Positions 40,480 to 50,352 of a DNA stretch of 64,000 nucleotides are shown here, in pieces; the first letter of the stretch is position 1; each line of letters starts with the position of its first letter. Position numbers and translations under genes: made by a program. Below the pieces are notes generated by a model. The model ran no database searches, had not been told where the DNA came from, and worked only from the letters and a program-made list of their open reading frames with translations. The stretch is taken from positions 1 to 64,000 of the forward strand of contig NZ_JABGBN010000006.1 of assembly GCF_013133795.1 (NCBI RefSeq), written 5' to 3'. This DNA is from Pelistega suis. GTDB lineage: Bacteria; Pseudomonadota; Gammaproteobacteria; Burkholderiales; Burkholderiaceae_B.

Positions 40480-43206
40480 ATGATTTCTTTATTAAAAAAA
40501 TTGATTGGTAGTCGTAACGACCGTTTATTAAAACAATATCGCAAGCTTGTGCAAAAAATTAATGCACTAGAGCCTAGCATGAAAGAGCTTTCTGATGAGC
40601 AGCTTGCACAGAAAACAGCGGAATTCAAAGAGCGTATTGCCAATGGTTCAAGTTTAAATTCTTTATTACCTGAAGCATTTGCGGTTGTGCGAGAAGCATC
40701 TCATCGTGTGCTGGGTATGCGTCATTTTGATGTGCAGCTTATTGGTGGTATTGTGCTGCACAACGGTAAAATTGCCGAGATGCGTACAGGTGAAGGTAAA
40801 ACGCTAATGAGTACCTTAGCGGCTTATCTTAATGCATTGACAGGCGAGGGAGTGCATGTTGTTACAGTAAATGATTATTTAGCTCGTCGTGACGCAGAAA
40901 ATAACGGACGCTTGTTCTCATTTTTAGGACTGACAGTCGGTGTTGTGGTACCGGGTCAAGATAATCAAGAAAAATATGAAGCGTATCGCGCAGATATCAC
41001 GTATGGTACCAATAATGAGTTCGGTTTTGACTATTTACGTGACAATATGGAGTATCGTGCGACAGACCGTCGTCAGCGTAAGTTAGCGTATGCTATTGTC
41101 GATGAGGTAGATTCTATTCTAATCGATGAGGCACGTACGCCGCTGATTATTTCTGGTCAGGCAGAGGATAATACAGAACTTTATGTTCGTATGAATCAAG
41201 TGCCGCCATTATTGACACGAATGACAGAAGAGCCTAAACCACAAGAACCAGAGCCAGAAGGTGATTTCTGGGTGGATGAAAAAGCACAGCAAATTTATCT
41301 GTCTGAAGCGGGGCATGAGCATGCAGAGGAAGTTTTACAGAAGTTAGGTATTTTGCCTGAAGGCGAATCGCTATATGATCCTCGTCATATTACCTTGATG
41401 CATCACTTAATGGTGGCATTACGTGCCCATAATTTGTTCTTTAAAGACCAGCATTACGTTATTCAAAATGGTGAAATTGTTATTGTTGACGAATTCACAG
41501 GGCGGTTTATGGCAGGTCGTCGTTGGTCTGATGGTTTACACCAAGCCGTTGAGGCAAAAGAAGGTGTTGAAATTCAAAATGAGAATCAGACCTTAGCGTC
41601 GATTACTTTCCAGAATTATTTCCGTATGTATGGCAAGTTAGCTGGTATGACAGGTACGGCGGATACTGAGGCCTATGAGTTCCAAGATATTTATGGTCTT
41701 GAAACGGTCATTATTCCAACGAATTTACCAATGCAACGTATTGATCAGAATGATCAAATCTTCTTAAATGATCAAGAAAAATATGCAGCTATTATTCGTG
41801 ATATTCGTGATTGTCATGAGCGTCAGCAACCTGTTCTAGTGGGTACAACCAGTATTGAAAATTCTGAGTTATTATCGACTCTTCTAGATAAAGAAGGTTT
41901 AAAACACGATGTGCTGAATGCTAAACAACACGCGCGTGAGGCGGATATTGTCGCTGAGGCAGGTATGCCTGGTCATATCACGATTGCAACAAACATGGCG
42001 GGTCGTGGTACAGACATTGTGTTGGGTGGTAATGTATCTAAGCAAATTAGTTTAATTGAACTGGATGATTCATTAAGTGAGGCGCAAAAAGCAGCCGCTA
42101 TTGCTAAGGTGCGTGAAGAGTGGAAAGCGCGTAATGAACAGGTTAAAGCATCAGGTGGTTTACGTATTATTGGTACCGAGCGTCATGAGTCTCGTCGTAT
42201 TGATAACCAATTACGTGGTCGTGCTGGACGCCAAGGTGACCCAGGTTCATCACGCTTCTATTTGTCATTAGATGACTCTCTCATGCGTATTTTTGCGGGC
42301 GATAGAGTGCGTTCTCTAATGGAACGTTTAGGTACACCAGGAGAGCCAATTGAAGCCAAAATGGTTTCTCGTTCAATTGAGTCCGCTCAGCGTAAAGTAG
42401 AGGGTCGTAACTTTGATATCCGTAAACAATTATTAGAGTTTGATAACGTCGCTAATGACCAGCGTAAAGTGATGTACGGGCAACGTAATGAAGTACTTGA
42501 AGAGTCTTCTGTGCGTGAAATGGTAGCAGAGCTGCGTCATAATGCGATTGCGGATTTTGTGCGTACTTATGTACCAGAAGAGTCTCTAGAAGAACAATGG
42601 GATATTGATGGTTTACAAACAGCGCTTGCCTCAGAGTGGGGCATTAAGCTTAACCTTAAAGAGACCGTAGAGCAAAATCATGATTTAGATGATGACGGTA
42701 TCTTAGAGCTTGTAGAACAAGAGGCTGAGCGTATTTATCAAGAGAAAATTGCTTTAGTTGGTGATGATTCTTGGAATCAGTTTGAACGTTCAGTCGTCTT
42801 GGATCGTCTCGATACAGCATGGCGTGAGCATCTAGCAGCATTAGATCATCTACGTCAAGGTATCCATTTGCGTGGTTATGCACAAAAGGATCCTAAGCAA
42901 GAGTATAAGAAAGAGGCGTTTGAGCTCTTTAAGTACATGCTAGAGCGAGTGCGTAATGAGGCGGTTAAGATTTTATTGACTGTTCAAATTCGTTCACCAG
43001 AGCAAGTAGATGCTGTTGAGGCAGAACAAGTCGCCCGTGCTGAGGCTCAGGTTGACAAGATGAATTATCATCATTCTGATTATGATGAGGCCTTGGCAGA
43101 AGATGATGCGAAGTCAGCAGATATCTATAAGAATGTAGGTCGTAATGACCCGTGTCCTTGTGGTAGTGGGTTACGATTTAAGCATTGTCACGGTAAGTTG
43201 TCGTAA
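40480..43206 (+). CDS. secA: SecA, preprotein translocase ATPase
   Basis: A 908-residue motor protein of full length. It has the Walker [11 protein letters not shown] (Lys107), [19 protein letters not shown] with the DEAD-like box, [16 protein letters not shown] and the C-terminal zinc-binding tail [17 protein letters not shown]. It drives unfolded proteins through SecYEG. The repeat array begins 30 bases after its stop. No clear terminator is seen apart from the weak CGCTC/GAGCG hairpin at 43211-43226. Confidence 0.98.
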   Translation: MISLLKKLIGSRNDRLLKQYRKLVQKINALEPSMKELSDEQLAQKTAEFKERIANGSSLNSLLPEAFAVVREASHRVLGMRHFDVQLIGGIVLHNGKIAEMRTGEGKTLMSTLAAYLNALTGEGVHVVTVNDYLARRDAENNGRLFSFLGLTVGVVVPGQDNQEKYEAYRADITYGTNNEFGFDYLRDNMEYRATDRRQRKLAYAIVDEVDSILIDEARTPLIISGQAEDNTELYVRMNQVPPLLTRMTEEPKPQEPEPEGDFWVDEKAQQIYLSEAGHEHAEEVLQKLGILPEGESLYDPRHITLMHHLMVALRAHNLFFKDQHYVIQNGEIVIVDEFTGRFMAGRRWSDGLHQAVEAKEGVEIQNENQTLASITFQNYFRMYGKLAGMTGTADTEAYEFQDIYGLETVIIPTNLPMQRIDQNDQIFLNDQEKYAAIIRDIRDCHERQQPVLVGTTSIENSELLSTLLDKEGLKHDVLNAKQHAREADIVAEAGMPGHITIATNMAGRGTDIVLGGNVSKQISLIELDDSLSEAQKAAAIAKVREEWKARNEQVKASGGLRIIGTERHESRRIDNQLRGRAGRQGDPGSSRFYLSLDDSLMRIFAGDRVRSLMERLGTPGEPIEAKMVSRSIESAQRKVEGRNFDIRKQLLEFDNVANDQRKVMYGQRNEVLEESSVREMVAELRHNAIADFVRTYVPEESLEEQWDIDGLQTALASEWGIKLNLKETVEQNHDLDDDGILELVEQEAERIYQEKIALVGDDSWNQFERSVVLDRLDTAWREHLAALDHLRQGIHLRGYAQKDPKQEYKKEAFELFKYMLERVRNEAVKILLTVQIRSPEQVDAVEAEQVARAEAQVDKMNYHHSDYDEALAEDDAKSADIYKNVGRNDPCPCGSGLRFKHCHGKLS

Positions 43207-43235
43207 TAGTCGCTCGCTATTGAGCGTTAATCAGT

Positions 43236-43541
43236 AAATACTAATAGCAACCAGGTTCGCTACACGTTTCGCGCAGTCGCTCGAACAGAGCCTCGCTACC
43301 GCTCGGCTAACTCGCTTTGTGCATCGAAACGTCTCCGCAAACCTTAAGTGCTTGAGTAAACATTGCAATGCTAATGAGCATTAGCCCACACGGAGAGACA
43401 TTCACTCGCCGCGACATTGGAAACGGCGAAGCACTTTCCGGAGCAAGAGTGAACTGTCTGCAGTGTGGGTGGATATGAATACACAAGTTCTGCAGTGAGG
43501 ACGATACCTAGTGAGAGCTGTCTGCGGTGTCGGCGTATAGC
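43236..43541. repeat. Intergenic ~300-bp repeat family, copy A1
   Basis: Copy A1 runs from AAATACTAATAGCAAC at 43236 to the same words at 43542, a 306-base period. It contains ACGTTTCG/CGAAACGT (43264-43271 and 43325-43332), CTAATG/CATTAG (43371-43376 and 43379-43384), and a nested stem with CCCACAC/GTGTGGG (43385-43391 and 43463-43469), TTCACTC/GAGTGAA and CGCCG/CGGCG inside. I see no coding potential. The family recurs at 43542 and 58321. It is not a REP/ERIC class I recognise. Confidence 0.88.
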
Positions 43542-43840
43542 AAATACTAATAGCAACTAGGTTCGCTACACGTTTTCGCGCAGTCGCTCGAACAGAGCCT
43601 CACTACCGCTCGGCTAACTCGCTTTGTGCATCGAAACGTCTCCGCAAACCTTAAGTGCTTGAGTAAACATTGCAATGCTAATGAGCATTAGCCCACACGG
43701 AGAGACATTCACTCGTAGCGACATTGGAAACGGCGAAGCACTTTCCGGAGCAAGAGTGAACTGTCTGCAGTGTGGGTGGATATGAATACACAAATTCTGT
43801 AGTGAGGACGATACCTAGTGAAAACTGTCTGCAGTGGGGT
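43542..43840. repeat. Intergenic ~300-bp repeat family, copy A2 (tandem with A1)
   Basis: A near-identical second copy. Differences from A1 are few: one inserted T in the ACGTTTTCG arm, a few substitutions, and the end (GCAGTGGGGTTTATAGC instead of GCGGTGTCGGCGTATAGC). It runs right up to the mgtE stop codon at 43841-43843. The closeness of the copies suggests recent duplication or gene conversion. Confidence 0.88.
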
Positions 43841-45313
43841 TTATAGCAAAAACACCGTCGCTAATCCTAGGAAGATAAAAAATCCTAACGCATCTGTCGC
43901 AAAGGTAAGCAACACAGACGACCCTACAGCAGGGTCTTTTTCAAAGCGTTGGCGAATAAGCGGAATGAGTACACCTAGTGAGGCACCGATAATCATATTG
44001 CAAATCATCGCGACAACCATCACTAAAGCAATTTTATACGAGCCAGAAACTAGCCAAGCAAAGAAAGAGGCGAGTAGGCTACCGATAAGACCGACCAAGA
44101 AGGTCACCCACGCCTCACGTTTTAGCATGGTAACAGTACTTTTGCTATTAATCCGCCCCATTGCCATGGCACGAATCACGAGCGTTAGAGTTTGATTGCC
44201 TGAGTTTCCGCCAATACCTGCCACGATAGACATCAGAAAAGCAAGAATGACAATTTGTCCGACAGTACCTTCAAATTGAGCGGCGATAAAAGAAGCCGTT
44301 GAGGCTGTACAGAGATTGACTAATAGCCAAGGGGTACGATTGCGGACAGCTTGTTCAATAGAGGCGAACATATCTTCTTCGGCAAGACCGGCACGCGCTA
44401 ATTCTTGTTCTTGAGAGTCTTCTTGCATTACATCAATAACATCGTTAATCGTTACTCGTCCAATGAGGCGATTTTCTTCATCAATCACAGGAGCAGAAAC
44501 GAGGTCATAACGCTCGAATGCTGAGGTTGCGGCCGTATCTTCTTCATCGGGTGTGAGGGAGAAGAAGTCTGTTTTCATTAGGTCTTTGACATTACTTTCG
44601 GGATCGTTAATAAGCAAATCAGCGATGGATAGCACCCCGAGTAAATGCTCTTGGCGATCAATAATAAAAAGCTGGTCTGTATGGTCCGGCATATATTCCA
44701 GACGACGTAGATAACGTAGTACGACTTCTAAAGTAATGTCTTCGCGGACGCGTACCATTTCAAAGTCCATGATAGCGCCTACCGTACCCTCTTCGTAGCC
44801 CATGGCGGCAAGGAGTTGCCCACGTTCACGCTCAGTAAGACCTTTTTGAACTTCGGCGACAATTTCGGCAGGAAGGTCGGGAACAAGATCGGCGAGCTCA
44901 TCGGCATCGAGTGTTTCAGTTGCCGCGATTAAATCCTCTCGGTTCATCGCTGAAATTAAGTCTTCTCGAATCCAATCATCTACTTCAAGAAGAATATCAC
45001 CGTCATACTTTGAGTTAACAAGCTCCCAAACTTGCAAACGCTCATCTTGTGGTAATGCCTCAAGAATAAAGGCAATATCAGCAGGGTGTAGAGGAAGTAA
45101 ATAATCCTCTAGCTCTGTAGATTGTTGTTGAGTAATCAGCTCATCGAGAAGTTCATTTTCAGCTTCACCGTCTTCTTTGCGCTGGAGTAATTCTTGGAGG
45201 TGTTCTTGTTTTTTTAGGAGCGTACGGATATGCTCTAACGTCATCTGGATTTCTTCGTTATCCAGACGTTTTGGAATAGTGACACTTTCAGCGATAGGCG
45301 TATGCTCAGTCAT
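43841..45313 (-). CDS. mgtE: MgtE magnesium channel
   Basis: A 490-residue protein. It has an N-terminal superhelical domain (LPLHPADIAFILEALPQDERL), two CBS domains (about residues 160-290, with VLSIADLLINDPE and GRVTINDVIDVMQ), a connecting helix, and five C-terminal membrane helices containing GNSGNQTLTLVIRAMAMG. MgtE is a magnesium channel closed by magnesium bound to its cytoplasmic domains. The gene lies 9 bases after suhB, and its 3' end touches repeat A2. Confidence 0.95.
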   Translation of the reverse strand: MTEHTPIAESVTIPKRLDNEEIQMTLEHIRTLLKKQEHLQELLQRKEDGEAENELLDELITQQQSTELEDYLLPLHPADIAFILEALPQDERLQVWELVNSKYDGDILLEVDDWIREDLISAMNREDLIAATETLDADELADLVPDLPAEIVAEVQKGLTERERGQLLAAMGYEEGTVGAIMDFEMVRVREDITLEVVLRYLRRLEYMPDHTDQLFIIDRQEHLLGVLSIADLLINDPESNVKDLMKTDFFSLTPDEEDTAATSAFERYDLVSAPVIDEENRLIGRVTINDVIDVMQEDSQEQELARAGLAEEDMFASIEQAVRNRTPWLLVNLCTASTASFIAAQFEGTVGQIVILAFLMSIVAGIGGNSGNQTLTLVIRAMAMGRINSKSTVTMLKREAWVTFLVGLIGSLLASFFAWLVSGSYKIALVMVVAMICNMIIGASLGVLIPLIRQRFEKDPAVGSSVLLTFATDALGFFIFLGLATVFLL

Positions 45314-45322
45314 GCTAATCCC

Positions 45323-46180
45323 TTAGGTCGGTGTGTTGAGAGAGGGTTTGAGCATATCCAAGAATTCGTCAAAGACAAAACGATTACTGGCAATAATATT
45401 ACCTGTCACAGGCCATGCATGTTGCGCATATAAATCTTTTACTGTACCACCGGCTTCACGAACGAGGAGCGTACCCGCAGCGACATCCCAAGGAGAAAGA
45501 CGAAATTCCCAAAAGCCATCGTAACGACCACAAGCAACCCATGCTAAATCTAAGGCAGCGGCACCAAATCGACGAACACCTCTAGTGCGATGGATAGCAG
45601 CTTTGAATGTGGGGTCATATTCGTCTTCAAATGAAAAATCACGGAAAGGAAAGCCTGTTGCTAGTACAGATTGTTCAAGTGTTTCTGTACGAGAGCAACG
45701 AATACGTTGCCCATTAAGTTGGCAACCGCCGAGATAGAATGCACTGAATAATTCCTCACGGTTTGGGTCATAGACGACAGAAACAATAGGCGTATCTTCT
45801 TCCAGAGGACTTATACCAGGACTTAATATAGTGCCTTTGTGGGCGACTAAACCAATGGAAACGGCAAAATGCGGAATGCCATGTAAGAAATTTGTGGTGC
45901 CATCCAAGGGGTCAATATACCATGTTGCGATAGCATTTGGACGAGTTTGTTTATCACTTTCTTCGGCAATAATAGCATAGTCTGGTGTAAGCTGAGTGAG
46001 CTTGTTGAGAATAGCTTTTTCAGCTTCTTTATCCGCTTGAGAAACTAAATCATTGTGCGATTTGTACTCAATCATTAATTCTTCACGGTTATTAAAATAC
46101 GACATTAACACAGCAGCACCATAATGAGCAGCTTCTGTGGCGGCTTGTAATGCTAAATGAAAGTCGATATGTGTACTCAT
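45323..46180 (-). CDS. suhB: SuhB, inositol-1-monophosphatase family
   Basis: A 285-residue protein. The metal-binding motif WYIDPLDGTTNFLHGIPHFAVS and the second motif SPWDVAAGTLLVREAGG are intact. SuhB in enterobacteria is both a phosphatase and an rRNA antitermination factor. I chose the ATG at 46180, with AGGA 6 bases upstream; the adjacent ATG at 46183 is possible, and the longer frame to 46258 would run into the divergent mnmC start region. It is co-transcribed with mgtE. Confidence 0.92.
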   Translation of the reverse strand: MSTHIDFHLALQAATEAAHYGAAVLMSYFNNREELMIEYKSHNDLVSQADKEAEKAILNKLTQLTPDYAIIAEESDKQTRPNAIATWYIDPLDGTTNFLHGIPHFAVSIGLVAHKGTILSPGISPLEEDTPIVSVVYDPNREELFSAFYLGGCQLNGQRIRCSRTETLEQSVLATGFPFRDFSFEDEYDPTFKAAIHRTRGVRRFGAAALDLAWVACGRYDGFWEFRLSPWDVAAGTLLVREAGGTVKDLYAQHAWPVTGNIIASNRFVFDEFLDMLKPSLNTPT

Positions 46181-46268
46181 CATAATCCTAGTCTGCGGGT
46201 GAGGTGAGGAAGACCATAAAATTGCTACAATTATATCACTTGGTTTTTTAAAGCTCACCAGTGATTTT

Positions 46269-48029
46269 ATGAATAAAAGGCAATCTCCCCAAAAGGATTT
46301 GATGATAAATCCACTAGTAGATTATGCACAACACATCAATGAGGATGGTTGTGCACCGATGACTATTGCTATTTTGGCAGAAGATTATGGGCATTATATT
46401 AAGGAATTGCATGGTTTATGGCAACAACAGCAACGTCCTTGGCACATCATATTGGTTGAGCGTCACTATCAGCAACACGCATGGAAATGTTTAGAGAAAT
46501 GGTTTCCTCAAGCACTACCTTATAAAGTATTACCTATTAAGGGGATGCATCGAATTGATATTGAACCGTACCGTTTTACGGTAACTATGCTTTTTGATGA
46601 ATCACCTCAAGCGTGGTCTAAGTTCTCAGCGCAGGTACATATTTTTGTGGTGGATAGCGCGGATACCAAAGATTATCAACAAGCTTGTCGGATGAGTGTC
46701 GCTAAGCCACTTATTTGTAGTGCAACAGAATTAGATGTGGCATGGCGAGCGCTTGTGCAAGATCAGCAATTGACGATTGAAAAGCAAATCACTTGTTCTT
46801 TGCTAAATACATCAACGCATAAGCCGATGACACTTTATTTTTTAACGAGTCAGCGTCCAGAGGTGCCAATAGCTGCTCGATTAGGGCGACAAATCACAAT
46901 TATTGGCGCAGGTGTTGCTGGTGCTGGGGTGGCGTTTGCATTAGCGCACCGAGGTTGGCGAGTGAGAGTACTTGATCCTATGTTTACTCAAGGACCTGAT
47001 GAGCAAGCGTATCGTTATGCTTCAGGTGCTGTTACGCCATTGCTGACGGCGGATGATTGTCATAAGGCTCGTCTAAGTCGAGCAGGTGTACTACGTGCAC
47101 ATGCGAGGTGGACATCTATTGCTAAACAAGCAGGTATTCAATATTGCGGCACTTTAGAACTTAATCGAGATAAAGGGCATGCAAAAGATTTATTGGATGT
47201 TGTGGAGCAATCGAATTTTCCTTCTGAGTGGGTGAGATTAGTATCTGTCGAAGAAGCAACAAAGCTCGCAGGTGTGGACGTTAATCAGGAAGGTGCTTTT
47301 TTCCCGCTTGCTATGCAAATACCTCCTGTGCGATTGGCATGGACATTATTGCAGCATGCGAATATTGAATGTTTGCCTGTACGAGTAGAGCAAATTCAAG
47401 TAGAGGAAGACCATACGTTTACATTGCAGACAAATCAAGGTGTGATGTCTGCGGCAGTATTGCTTGTAGCGACAGCGATGCATAGTCGTCAGTTATTGGA
47501 GCAGAGTAATCTTTCATACCGGACATTAAAGTCGGGACAGGTTGTTAATGTTTTAAAAAGACTCGAAAGTCTACATGCCTTAGCGGGAGAAGTGATGATG
47601 GTGCCTGCCAATCAGCTGAATGGAGGCCCTCAATGTGTAATTGGAGGGCAGGGTTATTATTTACCCGCTCAAGAGGGATTTTGTGTGATGGGCAGTACAT
47701 ATGAGCATGGAAATTTAGCCCCCGAGGTGACTAAAGTGGGACAGCAGACCATTTGGCAAAAAATACCCTTAGATTTGCCAGTGAGTTTGTCACACTTACA
47801 ACAGCAACAATGTTTAAAGGGGCGTGCTTGTGTAAGAGCGGTATTACAGGGACGGTTACCTATTATTGCGGAGCTACCTCATCATAAACATCTCTGGGTG
47901 GCGACGGCCTATGCTTCGCATGGAATGACGTGGAGTAGCTTGGCTGGCGATATTATAGGGGCAAGTTTAGAGGGGGAGCCATTGCCTATAGAAAAAGACT
48001 TATTAGCTGCACTCTCTTTTAAGGTATAA
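46269..48029 (+). CDS. mnmC: MnmC-like tRNA modification FAD oxidoreductase with degenerate methyltransferase half
   Basis: A 586-residue protein. The C-terminal half is a DAAO-type flavoprotein with the FAD motif IIGAGVAGAGVAFALA (from about residue 211), RYASGAVTPLLTADD and VMGSTYEHGNL, matching the MnmC2 domain that oxidises cmnm5s2U at tRNA position 34. The N-terminal 190 residues align in outline with MnmC1 (ILAEDYGHYIKELHGLW where MnmC1 has an ETGFGTG loop), but the SAM-binding glycines are gone. The methylating half is therefore probably inactive. A stand-alone DAAO-type enzyme is an alternative. Confidence 0.75.
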   Translation: MNKRQSPQKDLMINPLVDYAQHINEDGCAPMTIAILAEDYGHYIKELHGLWQQQQRPWHIILVERHYQQHAWKCLEKWFPQALPYKVLPIKGMHRIDIEPYRFTVTMLFDESPQAWSKFSAQVHIFVVDSADTKDYQQACRMSVAKPLICSATELDVAWRALVQDQQLTIEKQITCSLLNTSTHKPMTLYFLTSQRPEVPIAARLGRQITIIGAGVAGAGVAFALAHRGWRVRVLDPMFTQGPDEQAYRYASGAVTPLLTADDCHKARLSRAGVLRAHARWTSIAKQAGIQYCGTLELNRDKGHAKDLLDVVEQSNFPSEWVRLVSVEEATKLAGVDVNQEGAFFPLAMQIPPVRLAWTLLQHANIECLPVRVEQIQVEEDHTFTLQTNQGVMSAAVLLVATAMHSRQLLEQSNLSYRTLKSGQVVNVLKRLESLHALAGEVMMVPANQLNGGPQCVIGGQGYYLPAQEGFCVMGSTYEHGNLAPEVTKVGQQTIWQKIPLDLPVSLSHLQQQQCLKGRACVRAVLQGRLPIIAELPHHKHLWVATAYASHGMTWSSLAGDIIGASLEGEPLPIEKDLLAALSFKV

Positions 48030-48211
48030 GACAGCAAGATATTCGCCCAGCCTTGGTGAATCGTATTTTATAATGTGATATTGATAAAAATTATAAATAA
48101 AACAACGATTTATTTATTGAAAAACAGCTAATTTGCTTTAAGTTTTATATAAAATCAGTCAAAATAATGGCTTAGGCTGAAGATGGCCAATCCAATTTAG
48201 AAAGCAAGAAA

Positions 48212-50344
48212 GTGACTGACATTAAACAACTCATTTTAAGAGAGCAACAAGCAGGATTTTGTGACTTTAGTATCACGGATGATTTGTTGTTGCGTGTAGA
48301 GGCGAGTGCATTAGGTGTATTCCGTTTGCGCATTGGTAGTGAATCAAAATTAGATGATAGCAAATTAAATGTGCGTGCTTTGGCAAGAAAATCACTTCTA
48401 TTGGCAAGGCAAGAAATAACGAGTGAATTTGAGGTGAATACTGAAAATAAAGGGTGGCGCTTATCTCATGGTTCTACCTCTTTATTGATTAATACTCAGC
48501 CGTTTTCTTTGCAGTTTTATCAAGATGATCAAGTAGTACTGAGTACAGTATCACCTTCTGCTTTGTTGTTGGATGATAAGCAATGGTGCTTAAATCTTGC
48601 ATTGACATCAAATGAGACTGTTTATGGTTTGGGGCGAGTAAGTGATACCTTAAATCGTCGTGGACAAGAAATTCAATCAGATAGCCAAGATTATTTGCCT
48701 TTGTCTTGGAGTGCAAAGGGTTGGGGGGTATTTGTGCAGAGCTTGCACAAGGTGTCGCATTCGATTGGACTGAAAAAACACCCTAATCAATATGGTATTA
48801 CCGTAGAAGATGATGTGCTTGATGTCTTTTTCTATATTGCTCCTCCAGCAGAAATTCTGAATCAGTTCAGTGCCACTATCGGTCGTCCAGGGCAGCCACC
48901 ATTGCGTGCAATGGGATTGTGGTTAGATCAACAGGAAAATCAGACGATATCTGAGTTTATGAGCACAGTTGAGCAATGGGAAAAAGCAGGTCTAACGGTG
49001 GATACCTTAAACTTTGCTGCACCCAGTATGTTTAGCTTTCAATCGGATAAGCTTGTGATGGATTGGGATGAGGGGCGAGTCGGTGATGTGCGTCAATTTA
49101 TCGCTGATTATGCTAAAGGTAAAAAGCATGTATGCGTTCCAAGTTTTCCGGGGATTCCTGTCGATACGGCCTTGTTCCAAGATTTAGAAGATAGGGCATG
49201 GCTTTTATTGGATGATAAGGGAAAGGCTTATCAAGTAGCGACACCAAAAGGTAAAGTAGGGGTATTAGATTTAACCTATAAAGATGCGTATCAATATTGG
49301 GAGTCTCGCCATCAACAGTTGCTTGAGGGGACTGATATTGCTGTGAGTATCGCGCAAACAATCTATATTCCTGATAATGTGAGTGCTCGCCAAGGTGAGG
49401 AAAAAGCCTTTCTAAGACAGTTGTATTCAGCATGGTTGGAGCAATCCTTGTTTGAAGGACAAGCTTTCCATAAAACACCAAGCGAGGCATTTGTTCGTCG
49501 TCAAGCTTTAAGCTTAAACAGTGTTCGTAGTACTGGCTTATATTTACAAGATACGATTGAAAGCTATACTGATCTAGAAAATTTATTACAACGCCATCTC
49601 AGTACACAAATGAGTGGTGTAATAGCACAATCGCATGTCTTAAATTTACAAGCGACAGAGGCAAGACTTTATCTGCGAGCATTGGCACTCTCCATTTTTA
49701 GTGCAGGCTTTAGTTTTGTCGCTGATGAGGCTTATTGGCCAACACAGTTTGATGAAAAAACACAACAAACTGTAAAAACCTTATTAGCTTTACGTTATCG
49801 TTTAATTCCTTATGTGCTGGGTATTATTGAAGATGCGACGCGTACAGGTTTACCTGTGCAGCGTGCTATGGCTTTAGCTTATCCACAAGATACTTATGCC
49901 CATCAGTACCATCAGCAATTCTTATTTGGTCCAGCTTTATTAGTGGCGCCTATTTTGGATAGTCAGGATAGCAAATGCATTTATCTCCCTGAGGGTGATG
50001 CGTGGTGGGATCTAAATACAGGTGTCCGCTATGAGGGTGGTCAGGTATTGGAATATCACTGTGATACAAGCGCTATCCCTGTGTTTGGGCGTGAGGGGCA
50101 TATGCTTTGCCTAGGCCCCGATTTAAAAGGCTTAGAAGAGTTTAATACAGCACGCGTTTTAGATGAAGTGTGGCTCTTTGGGATGCCTATTCATAACCCT
50201 GTGGTCATGCGCAATAAGATTCGTGTCATGCAAATGCAAGGTTCTAGCTATATCAAGGGGTTTGAGGGCTTACGCATTTTACCTTCTGAGGGCTTAGAGG
50301 TAAAAAGACGTGGGGCAGAGGTACGTATTTCACGAGAGCGATAG
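48212..50344 (+). CDS. Glycoside hydrolase family 31-like protein, probable altered active site
   Basis: A 710-residue protein starting at a GTG. The order of segments is that of GH31: an N-terminal beta-sandwich, an ETVYGLGRVSDTLNRRG segment, the start of the barrel at IGRPGQPPLRAMGLWLDQ, and a C-terminal beta domain with FLFGPALLVAPILD, LPEGDAWWDLNTG and IPVFGREGHML. The nucleophile segment, normally WxDMNE, is replaced by DIAVSIAQTI (375-384). The acid/base region aligns with YLQDTIESY (Asp447). It may not hydrolyse sugar chains. It forms a pair with the deacetylase-like gene 9 bases downstream. Confidence 0.72.
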   Translation: MTDIKQLILREQQAGFCDFSITDDLLLRVEASALGVFRLRIGSESKLDDSKLNVRALARKSLLLARQEITSEFEVNTENKGWRLSHGSTSLLINTQPFSLQFYQDDQVVLSTVSPSALLLDDKQWCLNLALTSNETVYGLGRVSDTLNRRGQEIQSDSQDYLPLSWSAKGWGVFVQSLHKVSHSIGLKKHPNQYGITVEDDVLDVFFYIAPPAEILNQFSATIGRPGQPPLRAMGLWLDQQENQTISEFMSTVEQWEKAGLTVDTLNFAAPSMFSFQSDKLVMDWDEGRVGDVRQFIADYAKGKKHVCVPSFPGIPVDTALFQDLEDRAWLLLDDKGKAYQVATPKGKVGVLDLTYKDAYQYWESRHQQLLEGTDIAVSIAQTIYIPDNVSARQGEEKAFLRQLYSAWLEQSLFEGQAFHKTPSEAFVRRQALSLNSVRSTGLYLQDTIESYTDLENLLQRHLSTQMSGVIAQSHVLNLQATEARLYLRALALSIFSAGFSFVADEAYWPTQFDEKTQQTVKTLLALRYRLIPYVLGIIEDATRTGLPVQRAMALAYPQDTYAHQYHQQFLFGPALLVAPILDSQDSKCIYLPEGDAWWDLNTGVRYEGGQVLEYHCDTSAIPVFGREGHMLCLGPDLKGLEEFNTARVLDEVWLFGMPIHNPVVMRNKIRVMQMQGSSYIKGFEGLRILPSEGLEVKRRGAEVRISRER

Positions 50345-50352
50345 TCATTACG

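Noticed and set aside
43371-43556. Short open frame inside repeat A1
   Set aside because: It is not preserved as a protein in the other copies and has no ribosome site.
43236-43840. Complete insertion sequence
   Set aside because: No transposase frame, no consistent terminal repeats and no target duplication seen.
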